Part shown: positions 12,715 to 19,583 of the stretch, piece by piece
Position numbering within the stretch: the stretch's first letter is position 1
How the letters are laid out: each line of letters begins with the position of its first letter
Origin: a virus
Length of the DNA stretch: 50,126 nt
Direction: 5' to 3' (one strand)
Virus record (IMG/VR): IMGVR_UViG_3300005921_000003
Coordinates: 1-50,126 of that record
Made by a program: the position numbers and the translations under genes
Notes under the pieces: generated by a model
The model's input: only the letters and a program-made list of their open reading frames with translations
Told to the model about the DNA's origin: nothing
The model's database searches: none

Positions 12715-14058
12715 ATGAAACGATTCCTTCCCCTAGCGCTCGCCGCGCTTGCCGCCTGCTCCGGTGGTGGAAGCGGTGGCGGATCCGGCCCCCCGCCGAC
12801 AGCCCAACCTACCGGGCGACAGCACGGGCCCCTGCCGCCGATTCAGCACGTCGTTGTGATCGTCCAGGAGAACCGTTCGTTCGACAATCTATTCAATGGG
12901 TTTCCCGGTGCGAACACGCAAAGCTACGGGATGAACTCCAGCGGCCAGCAGGTGCCGCTCCAGCCCGTATCCCTCACCGCGCCTTACGACCTGTCGCACA
13001 TTCACGAAGGCTTCAAGCGTGAGTATGCCGGCGGGGCGCTCAATGGGTTCAACCTGGTCGGCGTGACCTGCAAGCGCTCGTCCTGCCCACCGCCAGGAAC
13101 CGCGGCCTACGCCTACGTTCCGCGGTCGGAGATTCAGCCGTATTGGGACCTCGCCTCGCAGTACGTTCTGGCCGACGAAATGTTTCAGAGCAACGAAGGC
13201 CCGTCGTTCCCGGCGCATCAGTATCTCGTCAGCGGGACGTCAACGATCGCCGACGGCTCGAACCTTCGCGCGGACGACAACGCCGCGGACCCGCACGGCA
13301 CCGCAGGCCAAGGCGGGTGCGACTCGATGCCAGGAACGACCACCAAGGTCATCGACGAAGCGGGGCAGCAGAAGGACGGGCCGTTTCCGTGCTACAACCG
13401 CCTCTCCATCTTCGACCTGCTGGACAACGCGGGCGTGAGTTGGAAATACTACGAGTGGCGCGTTGGGCCGGGTTCGTGGAACGGAGCCGACGCCATCAAA
13501 CAGATTTGGCAGAAGCCCGAGTACCACCAAAACGTGGTGCAGCCTCCTTCGCAGGTGTTGACCGACATCGCGAATGGTACGCTGCCTGCCGTGTCGTTCG
13601 TCACGCCGACCGCGCTTGCGTCGGACCACGCGATACACACCGACGGCTCAGGGCCCGCCTGGGTCGCGAGCGTGGTGAACGCGATTGGCGCATCGAAGTA
13701 TTGGCAGAACACGGCGGTTATCTTTACCGAAGATGACTGGGGCGGCTGGTATGACAATGTCCCGCCAAGGCAACTAAACAGTTACGAATTGGGATTCAGG
13801 GTCCCGCTTATCGTTATTTCTCCATACGCAAAGACGGGATTCGTAAGCCATACGCAGTATGAATTTGGCTCCATTCTTAAGTTTATTGAGGAAGAGTTCA
13901 ACCTTCCGTCAATGAATACTACGGATGCTAGGTCCGCGGATTTGTCAGATTGCTTCAACCCATCTCAGAAGCTACGCCACTTTCGACATATAAAATCCAA
14001 GCTAGGGCCAGCGTACTTTCTGCGGCAAAGGAACGAGGGGAGCCCGGATGATGACTAA
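12715..14058 (+). CDS. Lipoprotein phosphoesterase (phospholipase C / acid phosphatase family)
   Basis: 447 residues. A lipoprotein signal ends in LAAC (Cys15), followed by a flexible Gly/Ser/Pro linker. The phosphoesterase (PF04185) core follows: VVIVQENRSFDNLFNG (about 47-62), GPSFPAHQYLVSG, EDDWGGWYDNVPP (about 339-351) and RVPLIVISPYAK. All main motifs are present, so it should be active. Family members release phosphate or head groups from phospholipids or other phosphate esters outside the cytoplasm. It begins 10 nt after the DUF1064 gene with GAAAGGA. It looks like a host-derived cargo (auxiliary) gene, useful for phosphate supply or envelope modification. Confidence 0.85.
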   Translation: MKRFLPLALAALAACSGGGSGGGSGPPPTAQPTGRQHGPLPPIQHVVVIVQENRSFDNLFNGFPGANTQSYGMNSSGQQVPLQPVSLTAPYDLSHIHEGFKREYAGGALNGFNLVGVTCKRSSCPPPGTAAYAYVPRSEIQPYWDLASQYVLADEMFQSNEGPSFPAHQYLVSGTSTIADGSNLRADDNAADPHGTAGQGGCDSMPGTTTKVIDEAGQQKDGPFPCYNRLSIFDLLDNAGVSWKYYEWRVGPGSWNGADAIKQIWQKPEYHQNVVQPPSQVLTDIANGTLPAVSFVTPTALASDHAIHTDGSGPAWVASVVNAIGASKYWQNTAVIFTEDDWGGWYDNVPPRQLNSYELGFRVPLIVISPYAKTGFVSHTQYEFGSILKFIEEEFNLPSMNTTDARSADLSDCFNPSQKLRHFRHIKSKLGPAYFLRQRNEGSPDDD

Positions 14059-14146
14059 ACTCCTGATTGCCCTGCTCAACCCACTTGCGCTACTCATGCT
14101 CTTGCTCATCGCGGCGTTCCCGCGAGTGGCGTGGTGGCCGCGATGA
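14048..14146 (+). CDS. Membrane microprotein
   Basis: 32 residues with a Leu-rich helix (LLIALLNPLALLMLLLIAAF), overlapping the phosphoesterase stop by 11 bp and the next gene by ATGA. Holin-like in size and composition, but too small and too generic to name. Confidence 0.5.
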   Translation: MMTKLLIALLNPLALLMLLLIAAFPRVAWWPR

Positions 14147-14334
14147 AAGACTATTGGCAAACGCTGGTTCCCGGCCCGGGAAACTACGATCCGTTTCAAC
14201 GTGGCGGCCCTTTTTGGTGCGGCCATCGGCACCCAACCCAGGAGGAAGCGATGAACTGCGGACGCTTACTAATGCGAGATTGGACTGCGGTTCCTCTAGT
14301 CATGCTGCGCCCGCTTCCAGGGGTAACACCATGA
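14143..14334 (+). CDS. Hypothetical small protein
   Basis: 63 residues from ATG 14143. It carries Cys/His (FWCGHRHPTQEEAMNCGRLL) that might bind a metal. ATGA-coupled to both neighbours. Confidence 0.5.
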   Translation: MKDYWQTLVPGPGNYDPFQRGGPFWCGHRHPTQEEAMNCGRLLMRDWTAVPLVMLRPLPGVTP

Positions 14335-14573
14335 CCCTGATCCTCGCGATCTTGCTCGCCACAGTATCGCCCATCCCGTCACCGATGCCGACCCTGCCCG
14401 TGAATTACGATGAGTTCTGCGCGAGCCGCCATAGCGGCGCGTATCAGGGCCTGGCAACGAGCCCGGCGCTCGGCGTGGTTGTGATGTGTGAGAAGGCCGA
14501 CTACAGGTTCTACCGCAGCGCCGTGCCGACGAAATGGCCGCGCATACCGGATGCAACACCGAGGCCGCGATGA
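14331..14573 (+). CDS. Small exported protein
   Basis: 80 residues. An N-terminal hydrophobic signal (MTLILAILLATVSPIPSP) is followed by a soluble domain with two cysteines (EFCASRHSG; VMCEKADYRFY) that could form a disulphide. Probably periplasmic. Coupled on both sides by ATGA. Confidence 0.55.
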   Translation: MTLILAILLATVSPIPSPMPTLPVNYDEFCASRHSGAYQGLATSPALGVVVMCEKADYRFYRSAVPTKWPRIPDATPRPR

Positions 14574-14749
14574 GTAACGCGACAGACCTGGCTCAGCGGT
14601 TGCGCGACGAAACCGCTGGTGGCGTAAGATACGGCTACCCGAATGTCGGCATCGTTGCCGATGAGGCGGCAGACGAGCTTGAACGCTTGGCGGCGATAGA
14701 AAAACAAGAACGGGAGGACAAGCATCGTGTGGATTCAGAGCGTACTTGA
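14570..14749 (+). CDS. Hypothetical helical protein
   Basis: 59 residues from ATG 14570 (MSNATDLAQRLRDETAGG...). The pattern ADEAADELERL followed by a charged tail is common in small phage proteins of this type. Mostly helical. No function known. Confidence 0.55.
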   Translation: MSNATDLAQRLRDETAGGVRYGYPNVGIVADEAADELERLAAIEKQEREDKHRVDSERT

Positions 14750-15017
14750 GATAATGCGCGACGGCAAAGGCATCGGCAAGTATCGCCTTACGGCTCGCTC
14801 CGACGAAGATGGGGGCGGTCCCTACGGCGGCTGCGAACACGAACACGATACCAGGGAGGAAGCCGAAGATTGCGTCGAGGCTCGCATCGAGTGCGGTAAA
14901 ATCACCGGCTTTCCGGCTACGTGCGACGAGGTTCACGATGGAGGAACTAAGTGCGAAAACCGACTGGGCCATGACGGAGTGCACCGTGGCTCGTTCGATC
15001 AGACTGTGGAGTGGTAA
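14727..15017 (+). CDS. Hypothetical Cys/His-rich protein
   Basis: 96 residues from GTG 14727, overlapping the previous gene by 23 bp. Cysteines and histidines are scattered (GCEHEHDTREEAEDC; TCDEVHDGGTKCENRLGHDG), suggesting a metal-binding fold. The last part resembles the short GHDGxHR motif of small phage proteins. No specific family assigned. Confidence 0.55.
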   Translation: MWIQSVLEIMRDGKGIGKYRLTARSDEDGGGPYGGCEHEHDTREEAEDCVEARIECGKITGFPATCDEVHDGGTKCENRLGHDGVHRGSFDQTVEW

Positions 15018-15019
15018 GC

Positions 15020-15064
15020 ATGACCGATGCTTGGGGGTTCGTGCTTGGAGTGAACGCGCTGTGA
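15020..15064 (+). CDS. Possible 14-residue leader peptide
   Basis: ATG 15020 to TGA 15064 (MTDAWGFVLGVNAL). It starts just after the previous stop and its TGA overlaps the GTG of the next gene, so it could serve only to couple translation. Confidence 0.3.
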   Translation: MTDAWGFVLGVNAL

Positions 15065-15279
15065 TTCGCGTCGTGTACGACCGCGGAGATGGCTTTATCA
15101 CTATCGTGTCTATGGGCCATGCCGACCCAAAGATTTGCGCGGCTGTTTGTAATGCACTATACGGGGCGGCCCGAGAGCTAGAAATGCTGGCGTTTAAGTT
15201 CCCGCGTGAAGTAGCGTTTGAGGCGACAGAACACGGAAAGCTTAAGCCGACTATCGTTAAAAGTGCGCTAAAACAATGA
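15061..15279 (+). CDS. Prp-like small cysteine-protease homologue (tentative)
   Basis: 72 residues from GTG 15061. The order MIRVVY, then MGHADPKICAAVCNALY, recalls the GHA...VCAAVS catalytic signature of the ribosomal-protein protease Prp and its phage relatives. Here the His-to-Cys spacing is several residues shorter than in Prp, so activity is uncertain. Prp-type enzymes trim L27 and, in some phages, capsid proteins. Alternatively this is a short regulatory protein with chance similarity. Confidence 0.4.
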   Translation: MIRVVYDRGDGFITIVSMGHADPKICAAVCNALYGAARELEMLAFKFPREVAFEATEHGKLKPTIVKSALKQ

Positions 15280-15325
15280 CCCCTGCGATTACGTTCGGGA
15301 TAGCAACAACGAGAGGAGAGAGCTG

Positions 15326-15412
15326 ATGGATAACCTGATACCGGCTGGGTTTACTTGCCCGCGTTGTGGGCATTGGGTTCCTGGCGGCTATAAATGTGGA
15401 TGCAAGCCATGA
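15326..15412 (+). CDS. Zinc-ribbon microprotein
   Basis: 28 residues (CPRCGHWVPGGYKCGC): one complete C-x2-C ... C-x-C knuckle with a good AGAGGAGAG upstream. The stop overlaps the next start by ATGA. Confidence 0.5.
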   Translation: MDNLIPAGFTCPRCGHWVPGGYKCGCKP

Positions 15413-15663
15413 CCTACGATTACGTCGCCCGCGTCACGTTTGAGGCCGAGAGTGACCAGGATGCGCGCCAGGTCAAGGCTGGACTAAATACGGCGATTCT
15501 GCAAGGCGCGATAAACCTCGGGCGATCTACCGAACTGCAATCGAATCTCTACAATACGAGCGCACCCGATATGCCCGGTGGTGTCGAAGTAACGCCAGAA
15601 TCTCTGCCCGGATTCGACCGAAGTAATCCCGGATTCGACAACTCTAATGGGTTAGGAGGATAA
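15409..15663 (+). CDS. Hypothetical protein
   Basis: 84 residues from ATG 15409. A likely alpha/beta N-terminal domain (YDYVARVTFEAESDQDARQV) is followed by a disordered Gly/Asn/Ser tail in which PGFD[RN]SN is repeated. No family recognised. Confidence 0.55.
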   Translation: MTYDYVARVTFEAESDQDARQVKAGLNTAILQGAINLGRSTELQSNLYNTSAPDMPGGVEVTPESLPGFDRSNPGFDNSNGLGG

Positions 15664-15665
15664 AC

Positions 15666-15806
15666 ATGACCAGCAAACACCGACACCATTTCAAGGAACT
15701 GTGTGCTAGGTTCTTTCGTACCTCCGTGGTTAATCACCAAGTGGTACAAGCAGCTGGACCTTACAAGGTTTGCATAAAACTTTGCGCTTGCGGAGCGCAG
15801 CGATGA
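15666..15806 (+). CDS. Hypothetical basic protein
   Basis: 46 residues, His/Arg-rich N-terminus (MTSKHRHHFKELCARFFR) and a C-terminal CIKLCACG that could bind metal. Two bases after the previous stop; overlaps the next gene by ATGA. Confidence 0.45.
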   Translation: MTSKHRHHFKELCARFFRTSVVNHQVVQAAGPYKVCIKLCACGAQR

Positions 15807-15940
15807 GTCTATTTTGGCCCCTAGTTGGAACCTTCGGAATCGCACTGCTCTACGTAGTTGCCATAAAACTCTTAGGCTGGATCGCAGTACTAAAATTTTA
15901 TGGCTCAGAACCGCTGGTCACAAAGGAGTCCGAGCCATGA
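15803..15940 (+). CDS. Membrane microprotein
   Basis: 45 residues with one transmembrane helix (LVGTFGIALLYVVAIKLLGW) and a short polar tail. ATGA-coupled to both neighbours. Confidence 0.55.
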   Translation: MSLFWPLVGTFGIALLYVVAIKLLGWIAVLKFYGSEPLVTKESEP

Positions 15941-16335
15941 AAGAGCCGCGGTTTTGGATTGGAGACTTTACCGAGCGCATCTACATGACCCACACCTGGC
16001 GCGAAAATAAGCAGCACCCTGGAATCTTTGAATGCACAGGCAAAAGGTTCGACGTGACAGATGGCGTCCTAGCGGTTGCAAGAAAACACGCCGCGCTTAA
16101 GGCTAAGCCGTCACAGCGCTCGGAACGCGATATAGAAACTGACGCGATAGCCGAGATGACAACACGCGACGACCCACATCGGCAATGCGCTTGCTCAACG
16201 CGAGAGATTTGCAACGAAGCGCGGGCTAAGGCCATTGCATGGTATGAATCCGAGAAGCCCTGGGTGACACCCGAAATGATGGTTGCTTATAAGGTCGGCT
16301 ATGCGGCCTGCCTAATGAAAGGGAGCAAGCCATGA
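15937..16335 (+). CDS. Hypothetical protein
   Basis: 132 residues from ATG 15937. N-terminal half aromatic and charged (FWIGDFTERIYMTHTWRENK). The C-terminal half contains CACSTREICNEARAKAIAWY and VTPEMMVAYKVGYAACL. A similar VTEAMVSAAINAY-type helix occurs at the end of the protein at 16987, so the two may share a small helical module. Function unknown. Confidence 0.6.
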   Translation: MKEPRFWIGDFTERIYMTHTWRENKQHPGIFECTGKRFDVTDGVLAVARKHAALKAKPSQRSERDIETDAIAEMTTRDDPHRQCACSTREICNEARAKAIAWYESEKPWVTPEMMVAYKVGYAACLMKGSKP

Positions 16336-16658
16336 CAAATCCGCGCCAGGAGCCCGCTGATGGTGAGAAATGGATTGCTGCCGAGGATGTGGACCGGCTT
16401 TGCCGCGAGATGGACGTAGCCCTGAACGGCGAGGACGGCGCGGCACCGCAGGCTTCGCTCTGCGACATCGCGGCGCAAGTCATCGCCCAGGCACGTAAAG
16501 CAACGGTAGCCGCTGATAGTGACGCTCACCAAATGGCGGCGCGGTTGCGAGAAAGCGATTGGCGCGATGTTGATGAAACGCCCATCCTCAAAGAAGCCGC
16601 CAACTTCATCCTCACGCAAGATGCGAGAATCCGAGAACTAGAACAGGAAAAGAAATGA
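16332..16658 (+). CDS. Hypothetical helical/coiled-coil protein
   Basis: 108 residues, predicted mainly helical, ending in a charged coil (AANFILTQDARIRELEQEKK). The start WIAAEDVDRLCREMDVAL and the end are typical of small phage ORFs that accompany each other in such gene chains. Function unknown; ATGA overlaps on both sides. Confidence 0.6.
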   Translation: MTNPRQEPADGEKWIAAEDVDRLCREMDVALNGEDGAAPQASLCDIAAQVIAQARKATVAADSDAHQMAARLRESDWRDVDETPILKEAANFILTQDARIRELEQEKK

Positions 16659-16990
16659 AACGAACCGATTTACTGAAATCTCTTGCCAAACTCCCGCTCT
16701 TGGGCGTACTATTGACGAGCACACACGTAGGTCAATGGGAGCCTGGAGAGTCCGAAGCTGCTGCCGATGGGGTGGAGCACGTATTCGCCGGGCTTACTCC
16801 TTTTGGTCGCTACTTCACAGTGCGCGGTTACGGGTGGCCGACGCTCCAAGAAATCAAGGACTTTGCGTTGACCGGATTCGACCGCCTGGAGATTTGGGAG
16901 AAGGGTCGCGTCATCTATCAGGACACGACTTGGCCGGGGCGCATACCTGCGGGCTGGCAATCCCTCGAACACGCTGGCTTCTTGCGATGA
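16655..16990 (+). CDS. Hypothetical protein
   Basis: 111 residues. The N-terminus (MKRTDLLKSLAKLPLLGVLL) may be a signal or membrane anchor. The rest looks like a compact globular domain with VRGYGWPTLQEIKDFALTGF and RLEIWEKGRVIYQDTTWPG. No family recognised. Confidence 0.55.
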   Translation: MKRTDLLKSLAKLPLLGVLLTSTHVGQWEPGESEAAADGVEHVFAGLTPFGRYFTVRGYGWPTLQEIKDFALTGFDRLEIWEKGRVIYQDTTWPGRIPAGWQSLEHAGFLR

Positions 16991-17199
16991 CCCACACACC
17001 GCATGAGGCACAGCAAGCGGCAGAACTAGCATATCCCGACCCGCCAGATACGGGACTCTGGGAGCATACACTTGTGCGGATTTGCCGAGAGCACTTCATA
17101 GCCGGTTGGGAAGCCAAGGCCAAGAGCGTACACGTTACCGAGGCGATGGTGAGCGCCGCCATTAACGCTTACGGCCAGCGAGGAGCAAAACATGAGTGA
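16987..17199 (+). CDS. Hypothetical protein
   Basis: 70 residues from ATG 16987. Middle segment LVRICREHFIAGWEAKAKSV and C-terminal VTEAMVSAAINAYGQRG. The latter resembles helices in 15937 and 17981 (VS[DE]xxxxAAxxAF/Y), a pattern frequent in small phage proteins. Coupled to neighbours by overlaps. Confidence 0.55.
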   Translation: MTHTPHEAQQAAELAYPDPPDTGLWEHTLVRICREHFIAGWEAKAKSVHVTEAMVSAAINAYGQRGAKHE

Positions 17200-17500
17200 T
17201 GCCCGCGAACTTGCGGCAGAACTTCTCGTTATTGACAGGGCTACCGCTCCGAAGTACGCATACGGGAACCCGTCAGTATTCAAGCAAGCCGCCGATATGC
17301 TCCTCGCGCAAGCAGCCACTATCGAAGCGCGTGACGCCGAAATACGCCTCCAGGCCGGTACGATCAACGAGCGCGATGCCACGCTTGCGCGGCTGACGGG
17401 GTACCGAGATGCGGCGCTGCACGAACTCGACACCGATGGCTCGCACCAATCTATAAGTCTGGCGACAAGAGTTCGCGCCGCAGTAGGAGGGGGCGAGTGA
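17192..17500 (+). CDS. Coiled-coil hypothetical protein
   Basis: 102 residues. A long predicted coiled coil (AATIEARDAEIRLQAGTINE onward) follows a short N-terminal domain. Similar in layout to the 16332 product. Function unknown. Confidence 0.55.
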   Translation: MSDARELAAELLVIDRATAPKYAYGNPSVFKQAADMLLAQAATIEARDAEIRLQAGTINERDATLARLTGYRDAALHELDTDGSHQSISLATRVRAAVGGGE

Positions 17501-17556
17501 TGGCGCTGCAAGTCCTTGCGACCGCGCTGGCGTTGCTAATGGCTGGTGTGCGGTGA
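17500..17556 (+). CDS. Hydrophobic 18-residue peptide
   Basis: MALQVLATALALLMAGVR, from ATG 17500 overlapping the previous TGA by one base and the next GTG by GTGA. A good ribosome-binding site (GGAGGGGG) precedes it. Could be a real membrane peptide or only a coupling element. Confidence 0.4.
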   Translation: MALQVLATALALLMAGVR

Positions 17557-17759
17557 ATTGCAAACAACTTCGAGCTAACGTCGCTTACGTCGCATACTGC
17601 ATGAAGCTACTGCGCGACAGCCCTGGGAGCTATGAGGCGGCTGCAGTCTGTGTGCCATTCGATAACTGGCTAGATTTTCTTGAAGGAAGAACGTATGCAC
17701 CGGAAGCTGGCGAGGTGTGGTCAGACGTTCAACAACCCAAGCGGAGGCATCATGGCTGA
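17553..17759 (+). CDS. Hypothetical protein
   Basis: 68 residues from GTG 17553 (MNCKQLRANVAYVAYCMKLL...). Mixed helix, aromatic segment VPFDNWLDFLEGRTY. No motif recognised. Confidence 0.5.
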   Translation: MNCKQLRANVAYVAYCMKLLRDSPGSYEAAAVCVPFDNWLDFLEGRTYAPEAGEVWSDVQQPKRRHHG

Positions 17760-17892
17760 GCCGTTTGATTCAGCAAAGAACTACGTTGAGGAACACGTTT
17801 ACAACGATACGCAGAAAGGCGTGAGTGTAGCTGACCAGGTCATTGCGGCATATCTCGCGGGTCGAAACGACGCGCTTGAGCAACAGCCGTGA
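17752..17892 (+). CDS. Hypothetical small protein
   Basis: 46 residues from ATG 17752 (GGAGG upstream). Acidic N-terminus and helix VADQVIAAYLAGRNDAL. Overlaps 17553 by 8 bases and the next gene by GTGA. Confidence 0.5.
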   Translation: MAEPFDSAKNYVEEHVYNDTQKGVSVADQVIAAYLAGRNDALEQQP

Positions 17893-17984
17893 CCGTCATC
17901 TTTCTGGCCTTGGCGATCTGGCTGTTCGGGTATGTTTGGCCGTATATCTATTACGCGGGCTATCAGCGGTGCCCGCCGCCGTGA
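17889..17984 (+). CDS. Membrane microprotein
   Basis: 31 residues, GTG start, with one hydrophobic helix (IFLALAIWLFGYVWPYIYY). Coupled by GTGA on both sides. Function unknown. Confidence 0.5.
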   Translation: MTVIFLALAIWLFGYVWPYIYYAGYQRCPPP

Positions 17985-18169
17985 AGGTCAGCGACGAGAT
18001 ACTCGACGCCGCGTGCGACGCTTTCGGATCCGTGCCTGAGTATGAGAGTGACCGCGCCGCCTTAAAGATTGCTTTGCAGACTGCTTTCGACCTTTTGCCT
18101 TCTTGCGCTTGTTGCCACGGAATAGCCGAGCCTCGTGAGCCATCTTCCGACACTTCGCCTTCTTCTTAG
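17981..18169 (+). CDS. Last early gene; convergent overlap with the late strand
   Basis: 62 residues from GTG 17981. The first half (VSDEILDAACDAFGSV, then a helix DRAALKIALQTAFDLLP) looks like a genuine protein and shares the VSDExxxAAxxAF pattern with earlier genes. The Ser/Cys-rich end is antisense to the opposing gene and may be over-read. About 180 bp of antiparallel overlap is unusual and one of the two ends is probably shorter in vivo. Confidence 0.5.
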   Translation: MKVSDEILDAACDAFGSVPEYESDRAALKIALQTAFDLLPSCACCHGIAEPREPSSDTSPSS

Positions 18170-18239
18170 GGTCACGCCCAGCCGAACCGTAGCACCCGCG
18201 CACGGCGTTTAGGCTTTTCTGAGCGGATGCCCACGGCAT
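17988..18239 (-). CDS. Basic protein at the end of the late block
   Basis: 83 residues. The N-terminal half (MPWASAQKSLNAVRGCYGSA, then DPKKKAKCRKMAHEARLF) looks like a real small basic phage protein. The Arg-rich C-terminus is antisense to the last early gene and may not be under protein-level selection. ATG adjoins the TAA of the gene at 18239. Confidence 0.5.
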   Translation of the reverse strand: MPWASAQKSLNAVRGCYGSAGRDPKKKAKCRKMAHEARLFRGNKRKKAKGRKQSAKQSLRRRGHSHTQARIRKRRTRRRVSRR

Positions 18240-18454
18240 TATCGGCGCGCTGTGCGCTTCTTGGTGCGCTTGCGCTTGCGAACATTCAAGGCGAAGTTGG
18301 CTTTCTTGCCAACCGCGCCACCCTTCGCCTTATCCCGCTTCATCTCCGCAACGGTGTGGTGACCGTAAGATCCCTTCGTGCCTTTCTGAGCCATGCGCCG
18401 GGAGGCGGCTTGAATCCACTTGCCGCCTCGTTTCTTGCGCTTACGCGCGGCCAT
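18239..18454 (-). CDS. Basic protein, KWIQ-type phage protein
   Basis: 71 residues, about a third Lys/Arg. GGKWIQAASRRMAQKGTKGS resembles a small phage protein pattern (KWIQKA...KGALRRQ). The C-terminus is Arg/Lys-rich (RKRKRTKKRTARR). Possibly DNA-binding or a minor virion protein. It ends the late transcription unit with 17988. Confidence 0.6.
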   Translation of the reverse strand: MAARKRKKRGGKWIQAASRRMAQKGTKGSYGHHTVAEMKRDKAKGGAVGKKANFALNVRKRKRTKKRTARR

Positions 18455-18457
18455 TGG

Positions 18458-18655
18458 CTAGGCGCCGGTCCACGGAGCAACGGTGAGCGTTACGCCTTCG
18501 TTGCCGATGCGAACGGGTCCGACCGATCCTTGACCAGCTTCAAGCCCGGTTCCGAACTGAATGAGCCCTTGCGCGATCTGCGCCATGAACCCGGTCTTGA
18601 AGAAGATGCCGAGCAGCGTCCCGGCGATGATGAAATACTGTCCTAGTTGTGAAAT
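18458..18655 (-). CDS. Membrane protein with probable ATT start
   Basis: 65 residues read from ATT 18655, which sits 8 nt after a perfect AGGAGG (18669-18664). The sequence (SQLGQYFIIAGTLLGIFFKT, then GFMAQIAQGLIQFGTGL) has a hydrophobic N-terminal helix and a polar C-terminus. The only ATG in frame is 24 codons in and would remove the helix. The frame is also continuous with the upstream gene across its TAG stop, so amber read-through is an alternative. Position fits the lysis/membrane cassette. Confidence 0.55.
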   Translation of the reverse strand: MSQLGQYFIIAGTLLGIFFKTGFMAQIAQGLIQFGTGLEAGQGSVGPVRIGNEGVTLTVAPWTGA

Positions 18656-18667
18656 TGTAGTACCCTC

Positions 18668-18943
18668 CTATGGGTTGCCTTTCGTTACCGCCACGATCGG
18701 CGGCGTCGATGTAGTAGTTACGTTGAGTGCTCCGTTTGCCGTTCCGTCCGGCCCGATGACCGGCATATCCGGCGTGATGGTCTTAGCGGGCGATGGGATG
18801 AGCGTATTGAGCAAAGCTGCCATAGCGATGACGACCGGCCCTGCCGAGGCCCACTTCGGGCCACCCAAGGCAAAGACGACCGTGAGCCCACCGCCCGCGA
18901 TGAACCCCAGCGCCTTCGACCATTGGATGGCCTTGAAGTTCAT
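18668..18943 (-). CDS. Putative holin-like membrane protein
   Basis: 91 residues. Two hydrophobic segments (about 12-27, FIAGGGLTVVFALGG; about 33-50, AGPVVIAMAALLNTLIPSP) with a soluble Thr/Pro-rich tail. It lies among lysis-type genes, so a holin or membrane-accessory role is possible. It ends in TAG with an in-frame continuation (see 18458). Confidence 0.5.
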   Translation of the reverse strand: MNFKAIQWSKALGFIAGGGLTVVFALGGPKWASAGPVVIAMAALLNTLIPSPAKTITPDMPVIGPDGTANGALNVTTTSTPPIVAVTKGNP

Positions 18944-19494
18944 TACGGGCCTTTGGGTACGTTAACGGCGTCGGCAACGTCGAGGAAGATGCTCGCCGGA
19001 GGTCCGACTACGACATCGCAAACCTGCGTTACCTGTGGCAGCCCGTCTGCGTCCGTGACCGTTATTGTGACGTTCTGCGCCGCGGTCGCGCCCGTTGCCA
19101 GAACCGCAGCTAACGCTCCCGCAAGCGGACCTGACGGCATGGTGCCGACTGACGGGGTGATCGACGGGTCGCTTGACGCTGCCGCAAACGTATCGCCCGC
19201 TTGAGGCGGAACGATATTTCCGAGGGCATCCTTGGTCTGAATCGCGACGTACTCCGTAGAGTTTACGGGAATCTCGAGATTTGGCATTGTGACTCCATTT
19301 CTAGTGATGATTGGTAATGCTAGCACTATGCGGACTGGGGGATTGTGGTCGCTGCCACTTTCGAGAAACCGGAGTATCCGCTTCTCCAGATTCTCGATCT
19401 TGTTTTGCTGAATAGAGTTGAAAATGAAAGCCAGGGCGGCCAGGAAGAACAGGGACGCGACCTGCCCGACTCCTACGATTACGTTGACGTTCAA
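18943..19494 (-). CDS. Membrane-anchored Ig-like protein
   Basis: 183 residues from TTG 19494 (TTGA overlap with the previous gene). One transmembrane helix near the N-terminus (VASLFFLAALAFIFNSI), a short coiled coil (QQNKIENLEKRILRFL), then a beta-rich Ig/Big-like domain (VTITVTDADGLPQVTQVCDV). An internal ATG preceding PNLEIPVNST could start a separate beta-domain protein. Possibly a spanin-like or surface protein in the lysis cassette; function inferred only from place. Confidence 0.5.
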   Translation of the reverse strand: MNVNVIVGVGQVASLFFLAALAFIFNSIQQNKIENLEKRILRFLESGSDHNPPVRIVLALPIITRNGVTMPNLEIPVNSTEYVAIQTKDALGNIVPPQAGDTFAAASSDPSITPSVGTMPSGPLAGALAAVLATGATAAQNVTITVTDADGLPQVTQVCDVVVGPPASIFLDVADAVNVPKGP

Positions 19495-19583
19495 GACGAC
19501 ACTCCAAAGAGCGGCGCGGCGAGGTATAGCGCTTCAGCCATCGCTATCAAGAATAGCACGGCCCACTCCTCCTCGTCGGTCAT
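19491..19583 (-). CDS. Acidic/hydrophobic microprotein
   Basis: 30 residues (MTDEEEWAVLFLIAMAEALY...), overlapping both neighbours by 4 bp. One hydrophobic helix after an acidic N-terminus. Confidence 0.5.
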   Translation of the reverse strand: MTDEEEWAVLFLIAMAEALYLAAPLFGVSS

